From the NCBI GenBank assembly GCA_017556845.1, contig JAFYMA010000141.1, positions 1-5,411 of the forward strand: a stretch of 5,411 nucleotides of DNA, read 5' to 3'. This DNA comes from Clostridia bacterium (GTDB taxonomy: Bacteria > Bacillota > Clostridia > Oscillospirales > CAG-272). Position numbers and translations under genes: made by a program. Positions 1 to 5,411 of this stretch are shown piece by piece. Below the pieces are notes generated by a model. The model saw only the letters and a program-made list of their open reading frames with translations, ran no database searches and was not told where the DNA came from. Each line of letters starts with the position of its first letter. Within the stretch, counting starts at the first letter, position 1.

Positions 1-1126
1 CTTCAGTATTTTCTTCAGTATTTTCTTCCGCATCATCATCCGCTTCGGGATATTCGGAGTCGGTTTCGTCCTCGGTATACCCGTCTGCCCCGTCGAGCGC
101 TTCAAGCTCTGCTATATCCTCAGGATCCTGCATATCCTGCATATCCCCGTCAGGATCGGGCTGTGTGCTCTGCGTGAACATATCAACGGCGTCCGTCATT
201 ACCCATTTACCGTTTTCAAGCTGCGTGTAAAGGCTCTCAACGCCCTTCGCCTTGGCTTTTATAAGGAAGAATACGATAAAGAACACGCTCAGAACGACGC
301 ATATCAGTGCAACGAGCTGGGATTTGCGTATTCCCGTCGAGCCGAGATAAAGCGAATCGGTACGCAAGCTTTCAATGAACATTCTGCCAAGACCGTACCA
401 GCCGAGATACATAAACAGTATCTGACCGTCGAATTTCTTCTTTCTGTAAAGGATATTTATAAGAATGAAGCCCAGAAGGTTCCACAGCGATTCGTAAAGG
501 AACGTCGGATGAACGAAGCCGCTCGGATCGACCGTCATACCGGGGTTTTCCTTCATTATCTTGCTTTGATATTTTTCAAGATATTCTACCGTTCCCTGCA
601 GTCTTTGATTCGTTGACTGCTCGTATACGAACGATCTCATACCCCAGGGAAGCTCGGTATTTATGCCGAACGCCTCCTGATTTGCGTAATTGCCCCATCT
701 GCCGAGTATCTGCCCGATCATAGCGGCGGGCGCGGCGCAGTCAAGCACGCGCAGCGGATTTTGCTTTTTGATAAGGGCAGTTACCGTTATGGCGATCACG
801 CCTGCGATTATTCCGCCGTATATGCCAAGTCCCCCCTGCCATATAGCGATTATCTCGTAAAACGTATTATACGAGCCGAGATTTGACAAAACGTAATACG
901 CTCTTGCTCCGAATATGCCCAAAACGACTGCAAATATTGCGTAATCGTACATATGATCGGATGATATTCCGCTTTGCTTTGCTCTTTTGAATGCGTATAT
1001 AACGCCGAGAACGATGCCGAGCGTCACGATAATGCCGTACCAGTATATCTCCTTGCCGAAAAGCGTGAAGGCAACGGGAGAAAATCTCAGGGCAAAATCG
1101 AACATCTTAAATTCTACCTGATACAT
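1..1126 (-). CDS. lgt: Prolipoprotein diacylglyceryl transferase with long acidic C-terminal tail (3' end outside window)
   Basis: Lgt is an integral membrane enzyme that moves the diacylglyceryl group of phosphatidylglycerol onto the lipobox cysteine of prolipoproteins, the first step of lipoprotein maturation. I translated 375 codons from the ATG at 1126 with no stop before the window edge. Family hallmarks seen: YWYG at residues 28-31, GGLGIYGG at 98-105, the signature GRWGNYANQEAFG at 142-154 (R143, N146, E151, G154), HPTFLYE at 206-212, and GRMFIESLRTDSL at 247-259 (R248, E252). Several hydrophobic membrane segments are visible. Position 103 is Tyr, as in many Gram-positive enzymes, instead of the E. 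coli His. Family members are usually about 260-300 residues. Here about 80 acidic residues follow the last membrane segment (about 271-289) and continue out of the window. The ribosome site GAAAGGAAAT lies in the last codons of ymfH, one base upstream of this gene, implying coupled translation. Identification is secure; the length is unknown. Confidence 0.97.
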   Translation of the reverse strand, partial: MYQVEFKMFDFALRFSPVAFTLFGKEIYWYGIIVTLGIVLGVIYAFKRAKQSGISSDHMYDYAIFAVVLGIFGARAYYVLSNLGSYNTFYEIIAIWQGGLGIYGGIIAGVIAITVTALIKKQNPLRVLDCAAPAAMIGQILGRWGNYANQEAFGINTELPWGMRSFVYEQSTNQRLQGTVEYLEKYQSKIMKENPGMTVDPSGFVHPTFLYESLWNLLGFILINILYRKKKFDGQILFMYLGWYGLGRMFIESLRTDSLYLGSTGIRKSQLVALICVVLSVFFIVFFLIKAKAKGVESLYTQLENGKWVMTDAVDMFTQSTQPDPDGDMQDMQDPEDIAELEALDGADGYTEDETDSEYPEADDDAEENTEENTE

Positions 1127-1127
1127 T

Positions 1128-2414
1128 TCAATTTCCTTTCTCTTTCAAGGGCTTTATGACCGCAAGCGTGTACGCCTGAGGGCAGAACAGCTCCCTTAAC
1201 ACTTCCATAGCGTATTCGTAGCTTATATTTGATATTATTTCGGGGGTAAGGAATACGTTTTCGTATACCTCGCTCATACCCTCGCACGTTGATGTGCTGT
1301 TTTCAAAGCTCCGCAGACTGCTTGCATACACCGCCCTGCGTGCGTTTTCAAACAGCTCCTTATCAATGCCGTTTTCCTTTACCTGCTCTGCGTATCGGCA
1401 TATCTCCTCATAAAGAGTCTGTGCATGATCCGTTTCACCGCAGAACATATACATTGCGTAATACTGCGTGTATTCGTACCCGGAGGAAAACGTGTTGTTT
1501 ATTATGCCCTTATCGTACATATCGGAATAAAATTCACTGCTCTGTGAAAACATGGCGTGGGATATGACGGATATTGCACACGATCGGCGGTACATCTCCT
1601 CATCGTCCGACAAAGGCAGATCCTTTATGCCGAAGCAGAAAACGCATCTTGATACGGGCATATATTTTTCACGGTATTTTTCCCTTGCCTCTCTCGCATC
1701 GGGCGGAAATACGGTCTTCGGTATTTCTCCGTTTAACGTGCTTTTCATGCCCTCGCACGCCTTTATCACCCTGTCAACGCTTACGTTTCCGACGACGCAA
1801 AGTGACATATTTTCGGGCGTGTAGAACGTTTTATGTATTGAATAAAGCATCTCGTCGCTCGCCTGCGATACCGACTCGGCAGTACCCGCAATATCCGTTG
1901 CAAGCGGGCTTTCCTCGCCGTACAGACCGCGCATCACCTCAGTGCGTGACTGCCAGGACGGATGATCGTCGTACATTGCGATCTCCTGGATTATGATGCC
2001 CTTTTCCTTTTCAACGCTTTCGGGCGTGAAATGCGGATGCGTCACGAAATGCAGAAGTATGTCGAGCGACTCGTAAAACTCGTCAACGCACGAAAAAATG
2101 TACGATGTCTTGTTGAACGAGGTAAATGCGTTTGCATCTGCTCCCGTCTGCGCGAACAGATCGAAAGCGTCGCCCCCGTCCTCCGTTTCAAACGTCTTAT
2201 GCTCAAGAAAATGAGCCATACCGTCGGGCAGTGACGTCTGCGTGCCGTCCGATAAAACGAAATTACTGTTGACCGAGCCGAACTGTACTGAAAGTATCGC
2301 GCTTGCCACTCGCTTTTTGTTCGGTGAAATATATACCGAAAGCCCGTTTTCGAGCTTTACTGAAAAGCATTCATCGCCCGTGGCGCGGCAAAGTGTTTTT
2401 TTAATCTGACTCAT
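1128..2414 (-). CDS. ymfH: M16-family zinc metallopeptidase, YmfH-type (catalytic subunit)
   Basis: 428 residues. The inverted zinc motif HFLEH is at residues 68-72. A Glu pair spaced E-x6-E (E137, E144) follows, in the context EKGIIIQEIAMYDDHP, and supplies the third ligand E144. All elements of an active M16 peptidase are therefore present. The C-terminal half has the usual second M16 fold with the stretch SSEFYSDMYDKGIINNTF at 292-309. In B. subtilis the order is also ymfF-ymfH. NCBI-style annotation calls this family 'EF-P 5-aminopentanol modification-associated protein YfmH'; that role is known only by family and the substrate is unproven. Start choice: the open frame extends up to 2504, but GGAGG at 2421-2425 sits six bases before the ATG at 2414. 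A second ATG at 2418-2420 touches the GGAGG and is too close. The gene overlaps the ymfF end by 14 bases and stops one base before lgt. Confidence 0.93.
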   Translation of the reverse strand: MSQIKKTLCRATGDECFSVKLENGLSVYISPNKKRVASAILSVQFGSVNSNFVLSDGTQTSLPDGMAHFLEHKTFETEDGGDAFDLFAQTGADANAFTSFNKTSYIFSCVDEFYESLDILLHFVTHPHFTPESVEKEKGIIIQEIAMYDDHPSWQSRTEVMRGLYGEESPLATDIAGTAESVSQASDEMLYSIHKTFYTPENMSLCVVGNVSVDRVIKACEGMKSTLNGEIPKTVFPPDAREAREKYREKYMPVSRCVFCFGIKDLPLSDDEEMYRRSCAISVISHAMFSQSSEFYSDMYDKGIINNTFSSGYEYTQYYAMYMFCGETDHAQTLYEEICRYAEQVKENGIDKELFENARRAVYASSLRSFENSTSTCEGMSEVYENVFLTPEIISNISYEYAMEVLRELFCPQAYTLAVIKPLKEKGN

Positions 2415-3687
2415 TGTCATCCTCCGTACCGCGCATAAAGTAGACCGTATCGGCGGTGATCGTTTTTGCAACCGCCTCAACATCCTGCGCGGTAATTGAA
2501 TCAAGCTCTGAAAGCTCCTGCTCGACTGATACGTATTCTCCGTAGAAAAATACTCTGTATATGCACCTTGCCGCTATCGCTCCCGCTGAATCAAGGCAGG
2601 CAAGACGCGCGCTCTTAACGCTCTTTACAGCACACGAAAGCTCCTCTTTCGTAATGCTCTGCTCTGTCATGCCCGCAAGCTGTGCGAAGATCTCATCCTG
2701 CGCCTTTTGTCTGTTTTTTGCATCTATTCCCGTTGATATGTACATTAAGCCGTTTGCATCGTCGTGGCACGAGGAGCAGTAATAGCACAGGGACATTCTT
2801 TCTCTTACGTTGCGGAACAGTCGGCTTATCGGCGACTGACCGAATATCTCCTCAAATACGGCGCTTGCGCAAAGATGTCTGTCGCTTGCGTGAGTTCTGT
2901 CACGCAGACCTATAACCAGGTGCGACTGTTTTATATCCTGCTCTTCCTCAAAATACCGTATTTCCTTCGGCGTAACGATCGGCGTTTTGTTGCTGTACGG
3001 TATAACGCACCTGTCACCGAGGGCGTCCGATACGCTTTTTGCAAACTGCCTTGCTCTTTCCGTATCGTTGCCTGCGTAAACGATGATAACGGGGGCGTAT
3101 TTCAGCATACGCAAATACTGACCGTATATATCGGATCCCGTAAGGCTTTCGTATACCGACGTGTCGGTGTTGCACGTAAATTCCACCGTTTCACCGCGGC
3201 ACATAAGCTGCGCACAGCGGACTGATGCGTAATGCTCCTTGTTGTTTATTATCGCCTTTATTCCGTCGCATCTGTTTTTTATCTGCGTTTTCGTATACTC
3301 CCCGTTGAACGAGCCGTTTTCAACGAGCGGATCGAATATAACGTCGTGTAAAAGCTCAAGCACGCCGCCCATTATGTCACAGCCGTCAAAGGCTATGGAA
3401 TTTTTCAAAAACGATGCGGAAAACGTAACTCCGACCGTTTCCCCGTAATACGCGGTGCTTGCCCATAAGGACGATGCAAAAAGAGCTTCAAGACGGCACC
3501 TCATTTGCCTTCTCGTCGGATATTTTCTGCACCCCTGCTCCATTATCTTCGGCATTATGACTGCCCCGTACGGCTTATCAGCCATAGGAAGCATAAAATG
3601 CACGTTTATGTGATCTGCTACGAGATCCTCCGTCGTAACTGCGTGAAGCTCTACGCCGTTGTTGTACTTTTCGCAAAAATATGCCAC
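2401..3687 (-). CDS. ymfF: M16-family peptidase-like protein, YmfF-type (zinc site lost)
   Basis: 428 residues, exactly as long as the downstream YmfH-type partner under my start choice. Where M16 peptidases carry HxxEH, this protein has KIMEQ at residues 47-51, so the zinc ligands are absent and it cannot be a classical peptidase. The stretch EQGCRKYPTRRQMRCRLEAL (50-69) and the C-terminal PISRLFRNVRERMSLCYYCSS (285-305, with R295 and Y302/Y303) are typical of YmfF. The R/Y element is characteristic of the non-catalytic M16 partner that helps bind substrate. By family knowledge it pairs with YmfH and is annotated as associated with EF-P 5-aminopentanol modification; the precise function is not established by sequence. 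The start is a GTG at 3687-3685, seven bases after AAGGAG. The site lies in the broken isomerase end just upstream, so the gene kept its signal when the upstream region was rearranged. A short relic of the same 5' end lies at 4552-4581. Confidence 0.92.
   Translation of the reverse strand: MAYFCEKYNNGVELHAVTTEDLVADHINVHFMLPMADKPYGAVIMPKIMEQGCRKYPTRRQMRCRLEALFASSLWASTAYYGETVGVTFSASFLKNSIAFDGCDIMGGVLELLHDVIFDPLVENGSFNGEYTKTQIKNRCDGIKAIINNKEHYASVRCAQLMCRGETVEFTCNTDTSVYESLTGSDIYGQYLRMLKYAPVIIVYAGNDTERARQFAKSVSDALGDRCVIPYSNKTPIVTPKEIRYFEEEQDIKQSHLVIGLRDRTHASDRHLCASAVFEEIFGQSPISRLFRNVRERMSLCYYCSSCHDDANGLMYISTGIDAKNRQKAQDEIFAQLAGMTEQSITKEELSCAVKSVKSARLACLDSAGAIAARCIYRVFFYGEYVSVEQELSELDSITAQDVEAVAKTITADTVYFMRGTEDDNESD
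2421..2425 (-). promoter_or_regulatory. Ribosome binding site of ymfH (GGAGG)
   Basis: GGAGG on the minus strand inside the 3' end of ymfF, six bases before the ATG at 2414. It decides the ymfH start against the much longer open frame that begins at 2504. Its position within the upstream gene suggests translational coupling of the two M16 subunits. Confidence 0.85.
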
Positions 3688-3691
3688 ACCG

Positions 3692-3877
3692 TCACTCCTT
3701 ACTGAATAATTTCAAAAAATCAAGCCTTGAAGACATTACTCACAGTCATCTTTAAAGTTGCTTTTCGTATACCTCATCACGTACGGCATGTCACCGTATG
3801 ACTGTACCGTATTCACAACGGCAGACGGACCGTATCGCACCGTACGCTTTTTTTATATCAAATGAAAGATCAACCGA
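3692..3877 (-). pseudogene. Broken 3' fragment of the sugar phosphate isomerase gene
   Basis: This stretch is a diverged copy of the 3' end of the intact isomerase gene at 4586-5368. In transcription order it begins near the FTFDIKQAYRGG region (recognisable as FDIKKAY). It lacks about 102 bp, then resumes as SAVVNT-QSYG and SNF-D-CE, and ends with codons matching LKLFSK. It has no start region. An indel of about 2 bases is visible near 3835, and loss of one A near 3740 turns GAGATAATG into GAGTAATG, placing a TAA in frame. The final TGA (3692-3694) overlaps the ymfF translation signal region. It encodes no product by itself. I read it as a scar of duplication or integration, with the dead copy decaying because the intact gene is nearby. 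Outer boundary uncertain by roughly ten bases. Confidence 0.85.
3695..3700 (-). promoter_or_regulatory. Ribosome binding site of ymfF (AAGGAG)
   Basis: AAGGAG on the minus strand, seven bases before the GTG at 3687. It supports GTG as the start and is also the last two sense codons of the broken isomerase copy (AAG GAG TGA). In the other repeat copy the matching six bases read AAGAAG, a weaker site, in front of GCG instead of GTG. Only this copy is therefore likely to start ymfF translation. Confidence 0.85.
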
Positions 3878-3892
3878 TTTTCGTTTCTTGTG

Positions 3893-4429
3893 TTACTCAT
3901 CAAGCCAACCTGGATAGAAAATACCCTGTCTTTGAGAAAAACCGTATCCATGATCAAAATCTTCATTGTTTTGCCCGTCTAAAACGGCAAACTTTTTGAT
4001 CTTGTATGGATCATCGGGGTATTTGGATTCATATTGGGTATAACATTCTACGACTATCTTATACTCAGCTTCGCTTGTAATAACGTTAAACGTCATATGT
4101 GCATAACAGATCACTTCTCCCGGTACAATACGTTTTCCTGTAGAACCCAAACCGCGGAATGTCACACTGACCAATTCTCCCCGGTACAGATCAAAGACGT
4201 AATCGCATCCGGTTTCAAAATCCGGCAATTCGATGACATCATCGGCAAAAAAAGTTTTAAACGCCTCTTTATCCTGAAGCTGCACGGCATTAAACAGTCG
4301 GGCCAAGACCCCCTCCACATCCGTAGCTATTTTTCCTTCATCCATCTGATCGGAATAGCAGCTGAACAAGCTGAACGATATAAGTACCGCTACTACACCG
4401 CTGATAATTTTCTTTATATACGCTTTCAT
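3893..4429 (-). CDS. Putative lipoprotein, DUF5104-like
   Basis: 178 residues from the ATG at 4429. The N-terminus is a lipoprotein signal peptide: Lys at 2, 6 and 7, a hydrophobic core at about 8-20, and lipobox LFSC with the modifiable cysteine at residue 24. The mature part of about 155 residues has a small alpha+beta, NTF2-like pattern: a helical LARLFNAVQLQDKEAFKTFF stretch, then a beta-rich half ending GIFYPGW near the C-terminus. This resembles clostridial DUF5104 lipoproteins by pattern recognition only; I could not run a domain search. The expected location is the outer face of the membrane after Lgt processing. The function of the family is unknown to me. The gene sits in lower-GC DNA between two copies of an isomerase/ymfF junction, suggesting acquisition. 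The ribosome site is weak (GAGAAAAG before the ATG). A GTG at 4441 would add four residues and is a possible alternative start. Confidence 0.82.
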   Translation of the reverse strand: MKAYIKKIISGVVAVLISFSLFSCYSDQMDEGKIATDVEGVLARLFNAVQLQDKEAFKTFFADDVIELPDFETGCDYVFDLYRGELVSVTFRGLGSTGKRIVPGEVICYAHMTFNVITSEAEYKIVVECYTQYESKYPDDPYKIKKFAVLDGQNNEDFDHGYGFSQRQGIFYPGWLDE

Positions 4430-4449
4430 AGCTTTTCTCACTTAATTTC

Positions 4450-4524
4450 TCATTTACTTTTCCAAATATACGTTGCTTGCATACCGTTAAATTTCCATCC
4501 CTCATCGTCCTTTTCGTCCTTGTT
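4450..4524 (-). pseudogene. C-terminal tail of a lost gene upstream of the lipoprotein gene
   Basis: A 24-codon open stretch read N-K-D-E-K-D-D, then EGWKFNGMQATYIWKSK, ends at TGA (4450-4452), 20 bases before the lipoprotein ATG. An in-frame TAA lies just upstream at 4525-4527 and there is no start codon with a ribosome site. The composition (charged, then aromatic and hydrophobic with a Lys-rich end) looks like a real protein end. I infer that it is the 3' end of a gene that once preceded the lipoprotein gene and was cut off at the insertion junction. It is short, so chance remains possible. Confidence 0.4.
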
Positions 4525-4551
4525 TTAAGATCGTCATACATATCGGGATCG

Positions 4552-4581
4552 GTTGTTATACTTTTTGCAAAAATATGCCGC
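4552..4581 (-). pseudogene. Relic of the first ten codons of ymfF
   Basis: The ten codons read A-A-Y-F-C-K-K-Y-N-N against M(GTG)-A-Y-F-C-E-K-Y-N-N in intact ymfF. The start GTG has become GCG and one Glu has become Lys. Similarity stops abruptly at 4552, where ymfF would continue with GGC GTA GAG. The relic follows the intact isomerase stop by four bases, the same spacing seen before the real ymfF. The ancestral order was therefore isomerase directly followed by ymfF. Confidence 0.85.
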
Positions 4582-4881
4582 AATGTCACTTCTTACTGAA
4601 TAATTTCAAAAAATCAAGCCTTGAGGACATTATCTCACATTCATCTTCAAAGTTGCTTCTGTACACTTCAATTATGTACGGTACGTCGTTACCGTATGAC
4701 TGTATCGTATTCACAACGGCAGACAGATCGCATACGCCTCTGCACGGCAGTCTGCACTGACCGTCCTTCCAATCGTTCAGATGAACGCATCTGACGTTTT
4801 GCCCCATGGAATGAAGAATATCAAACGGATCGTATCCGCCTCTGTACGCCTGCTTTATATCAAACGTAAAGCATACATCGG
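4552..4881. repeat. Direct repeat, right copy (isomerase 3' end plus ymfF relic)
   Basis: Partner of 3658-3877, offset about 894 bp at the left edge. It contains the real end of the isomerase gene and the ten-codon ymfF relic. Subtracting one 102-bp deletion and about seven bases of small indels gives the length of the left copy, so both copies probably share the same original ends. The right boundary near 4881 is approximate because similarity fades. Confidence 0.85.
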
Positions 4882-5368
4882 GCAAAAGGGCTTTTAACGC
4901 GCGGATATTTTCGCCGGAGCCCACGTGGCTTGATGAAACGTTCTCCTGGGACAAACGCACACCGAAGGATCTTGCAGTATCGTCAAGACGGCTGAATATC
5001 TCAGCGTATCTTTCAATTCCGACAAACGGAGCTTTTTTGTTATCTCCGTGAAATACGACGTATTTTGCGCCAAGCTCGGCGGCGGCGGAAAAATATCTTT
5101 TGTAGTATTCGAGCGTATCGTCAATACGTCTTTCATAGCCCGAAAAAAACAGTATGTATTCGTAGCCCGAGGTAAACGGATGAACCGATGTTACGCTGAT
5201 GCTGTAATTATCCTTTGCAGAGCAAAGCTGCTTAAGATACTGCCCTGAGCATTCGCTGTGGCTGCCCATAAATATTTCCGTGCTTGAAACACCGAGCGAT
5301 GCCAGCTTTTGCACGGACTGCAACGTATCGCACGGAAAAAAGCACGCACTTGAAACGCCGACCGTCAT
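4586..5368 (-). CDS. Sugar phosphate isomerase/epimerase family protein (TIM barrel)
   Basis: 260 residues from the ATG at 5368. The pattern is that of the xylose isomerase-like TIM barrel (AP endonuclease family 2, PF01261). Alternating strands and helices carry likely metal ligands in order: E142 in SQEN, D170 in FTFDIKQ, H196 in VHLND and E234 in YIIEVY, with H63 (SVHPF) and H107 (VFHGD) lining the pocket. The length is normal for the family. The usual DTGH-like element reads DIKQ here, so the substrate is not predictable; I do not claim a specific sugar. Start choice: AAAGGA lies five bases before the ATG at 5368. An upstream in-frame ATG at 5389 has no comparable site and would add seven residues. 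It is the first gene of the minus-strand run in the window, and its end was originally four bases from the ymfF start. Its 3' end is duplicated at 3692-3877. Confidence 0.9.
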   Translation of the reverse strand: MTVGVSSACFFPCDTLQSVQKLASLGVSSTEIFMGSHSECSGQYLKQLCSAKDNYSISVTSVHPFTSGYEYILFFSGYERRIDDTLEYYKRYFSAAAELGAKYVVFHGDNKKAPFVGIERYAEIFSRLDDTARSFGVRLSQENVSSSHVGSGENIRALKALLPDVCFTFDIKQAYRGGYDPFDILHSMGQNVRCVHLNDWKDGQCRLPCRGVCDLSAVVNTIQSYGNDVPYIIEVYRSNFEDECEIMSSRLDFLKLFSKK

Positions 5369-5411
5369 AATGATCCTTTCTGTTACCATAATTTGTGCTT
5401 TGACAAAGGTA

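Larger units (their letters stand above)
3658..3877. repeat. Direct repeat, left copy (isomerase 3' end plus ymfF 5' end)
   Basis: Diverged direct repeat partner of 4552-4881. Aligning by eye from 3658 and 4552, about 74 of the first 81 bases match, with no gaps. Identity falls further right, with several small indels, and about 102 bp present in the other copy is missing here. This copy leads into the intact ymfF coding sequence. Confidence 0.9.

Noticed and set aside
1289..2234. Several plus-strand open frames opposite ymfH (and similar ones opposite ymfF, lgt and isomerase)
   Set aside because: Shadows of real minus-strand genes; Cys/Arg/Ser-rich translations without family motifs or ribosome sites.
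1128..2504. Longer 458-residue reading of ymfH starting at 2504
   Set aside because: The extra 30 residues are Arg-rich, overlap ymfF by over 100 bases and lack homology-like features. GGAGG lies six bases before the ATG at 2414.
3786..3802. Small inverted repeat TACGG...CCGTA in the broken isomerase copy
   Set aside because: Only five pairs with a seven-base loop and no T-run; explained as coding sequence remnant.
3846..3854. T-run that could look like a terminator end
   Set aside because: On the transcribed strand it is an A-run, there is no GC-rich stem beside it, and it aligns with coding sequence of the isomerase copy (DIKKAY).
3855..3880. TTGATC and TATAAA as a promoter for ymfF
   Set aside because: The two hexamers are only ten bases apart on the minus strand, too close for a sigma-70 type promoter, and the AT-rich word is inherited from the isomerase coding sequence.
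4338..4589. Minus-strand 83-residue open frame across the cargo junction
   Set aside because: It overlaps the lipoprotein gene in another frame, crosses the repeat boundary and uses the reversed isomerase stop region. No protein-like pattern.
4586..5389. Isomerase start at the ATG at 5389
   Set aside because: No good ribosome site in front of it. AAAGGA is five bases before the ATG at 5368, and the barrel's first strand begins right after that Met.
5398..5408. Eleven-base palindrome CTTTG-A-CAAAG upstream of the isomerase gene
   Set aside because: Perfect but very short, at the window edge, single copy, and no well-spaced promoter elements around it. Not enough to call an operator.

Overview
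The window reads as part of a chromosome from a Bacillota bacterium, most likely a Clostridia/Oscillospirales-type gut anaerobe. I infer this from the YmfF/YmfH-type M16 protease pair, the Gram-positive style Lgt (Tyr at position 103 where E. coli has His), the DUF5104-like lipoprotein and about 49% GC in the core genes. No ribosomal RNA or other strong taxonomic marker is present, so this is an inference. Every gene I accept lies on the minus strand, so transcription runs from right to left.

Layout in transcription order: (1) a TIM-barrel sugar phosphate isomerase/epimerase-like protein (5368-4586); (2) a relic of the first ten codons of ymfF, abutting a foreign-looking, lower-GC stretch; (3) a 24-codon tail of a lost gene (4524-4450), then an intact DUF5104-like lipoprotein gene (4429-3893); (4) a broken second copy of the 3' end of the isomerase gene (about 3877-3692); (5) ymfF, the inactive M16-family subunit (3687-2401); (6) ymfH, the zinc-binding M16-family subunit (2414-1128); (7) lgt, prolipoprotein diacylglyceryl transferase (1126 to beyond the left edge), with an unusually long acidic C-terminal tail. 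ymfF and ymfH overlap by 14 bases, and ymfH and lgt are one base apart, so the last three genes look like one translationally coupled operon.

The most unusual structure is the region 3658-4881. The lipoprotein gene is flanked by two diverged direct copies of the isomerase-3'/ymfF-5' junction. The left copy (3658-3877) runs into the intact ymfF and carries a dead isomerase end. The right copy (4552-4881) ends the intact isomerase gene and carries a dead ymfF start. The two copies begin at the same point in ymfF. Their lengths agree once one internal deletion of about 102 bp and a few small indels are allowed for. This is the pattern left by insertion of a cargo segment through a single crossover in the isomerase-ymfF junction, or by a tandem duplication later invaded by other DNA. 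The cargo is about 41% GC by hand count, against about 49% in sampled neighbouring lines.

Functionally, Lgt would lipidate exported lipoproteins, plausibly including the one encoded here. YmfF/YmfH-type pairs are associated in Bacillus subtilis-type annotation with modification of elongation factor P, but their substrate cannot be read from this sequence. I see no RNA genes, CRISPR arrays, transposases or convincing terminators. The non-coding stretches (3688-3892 and 4430-4585) are almost fully explained by the repeat copies and gene relics.
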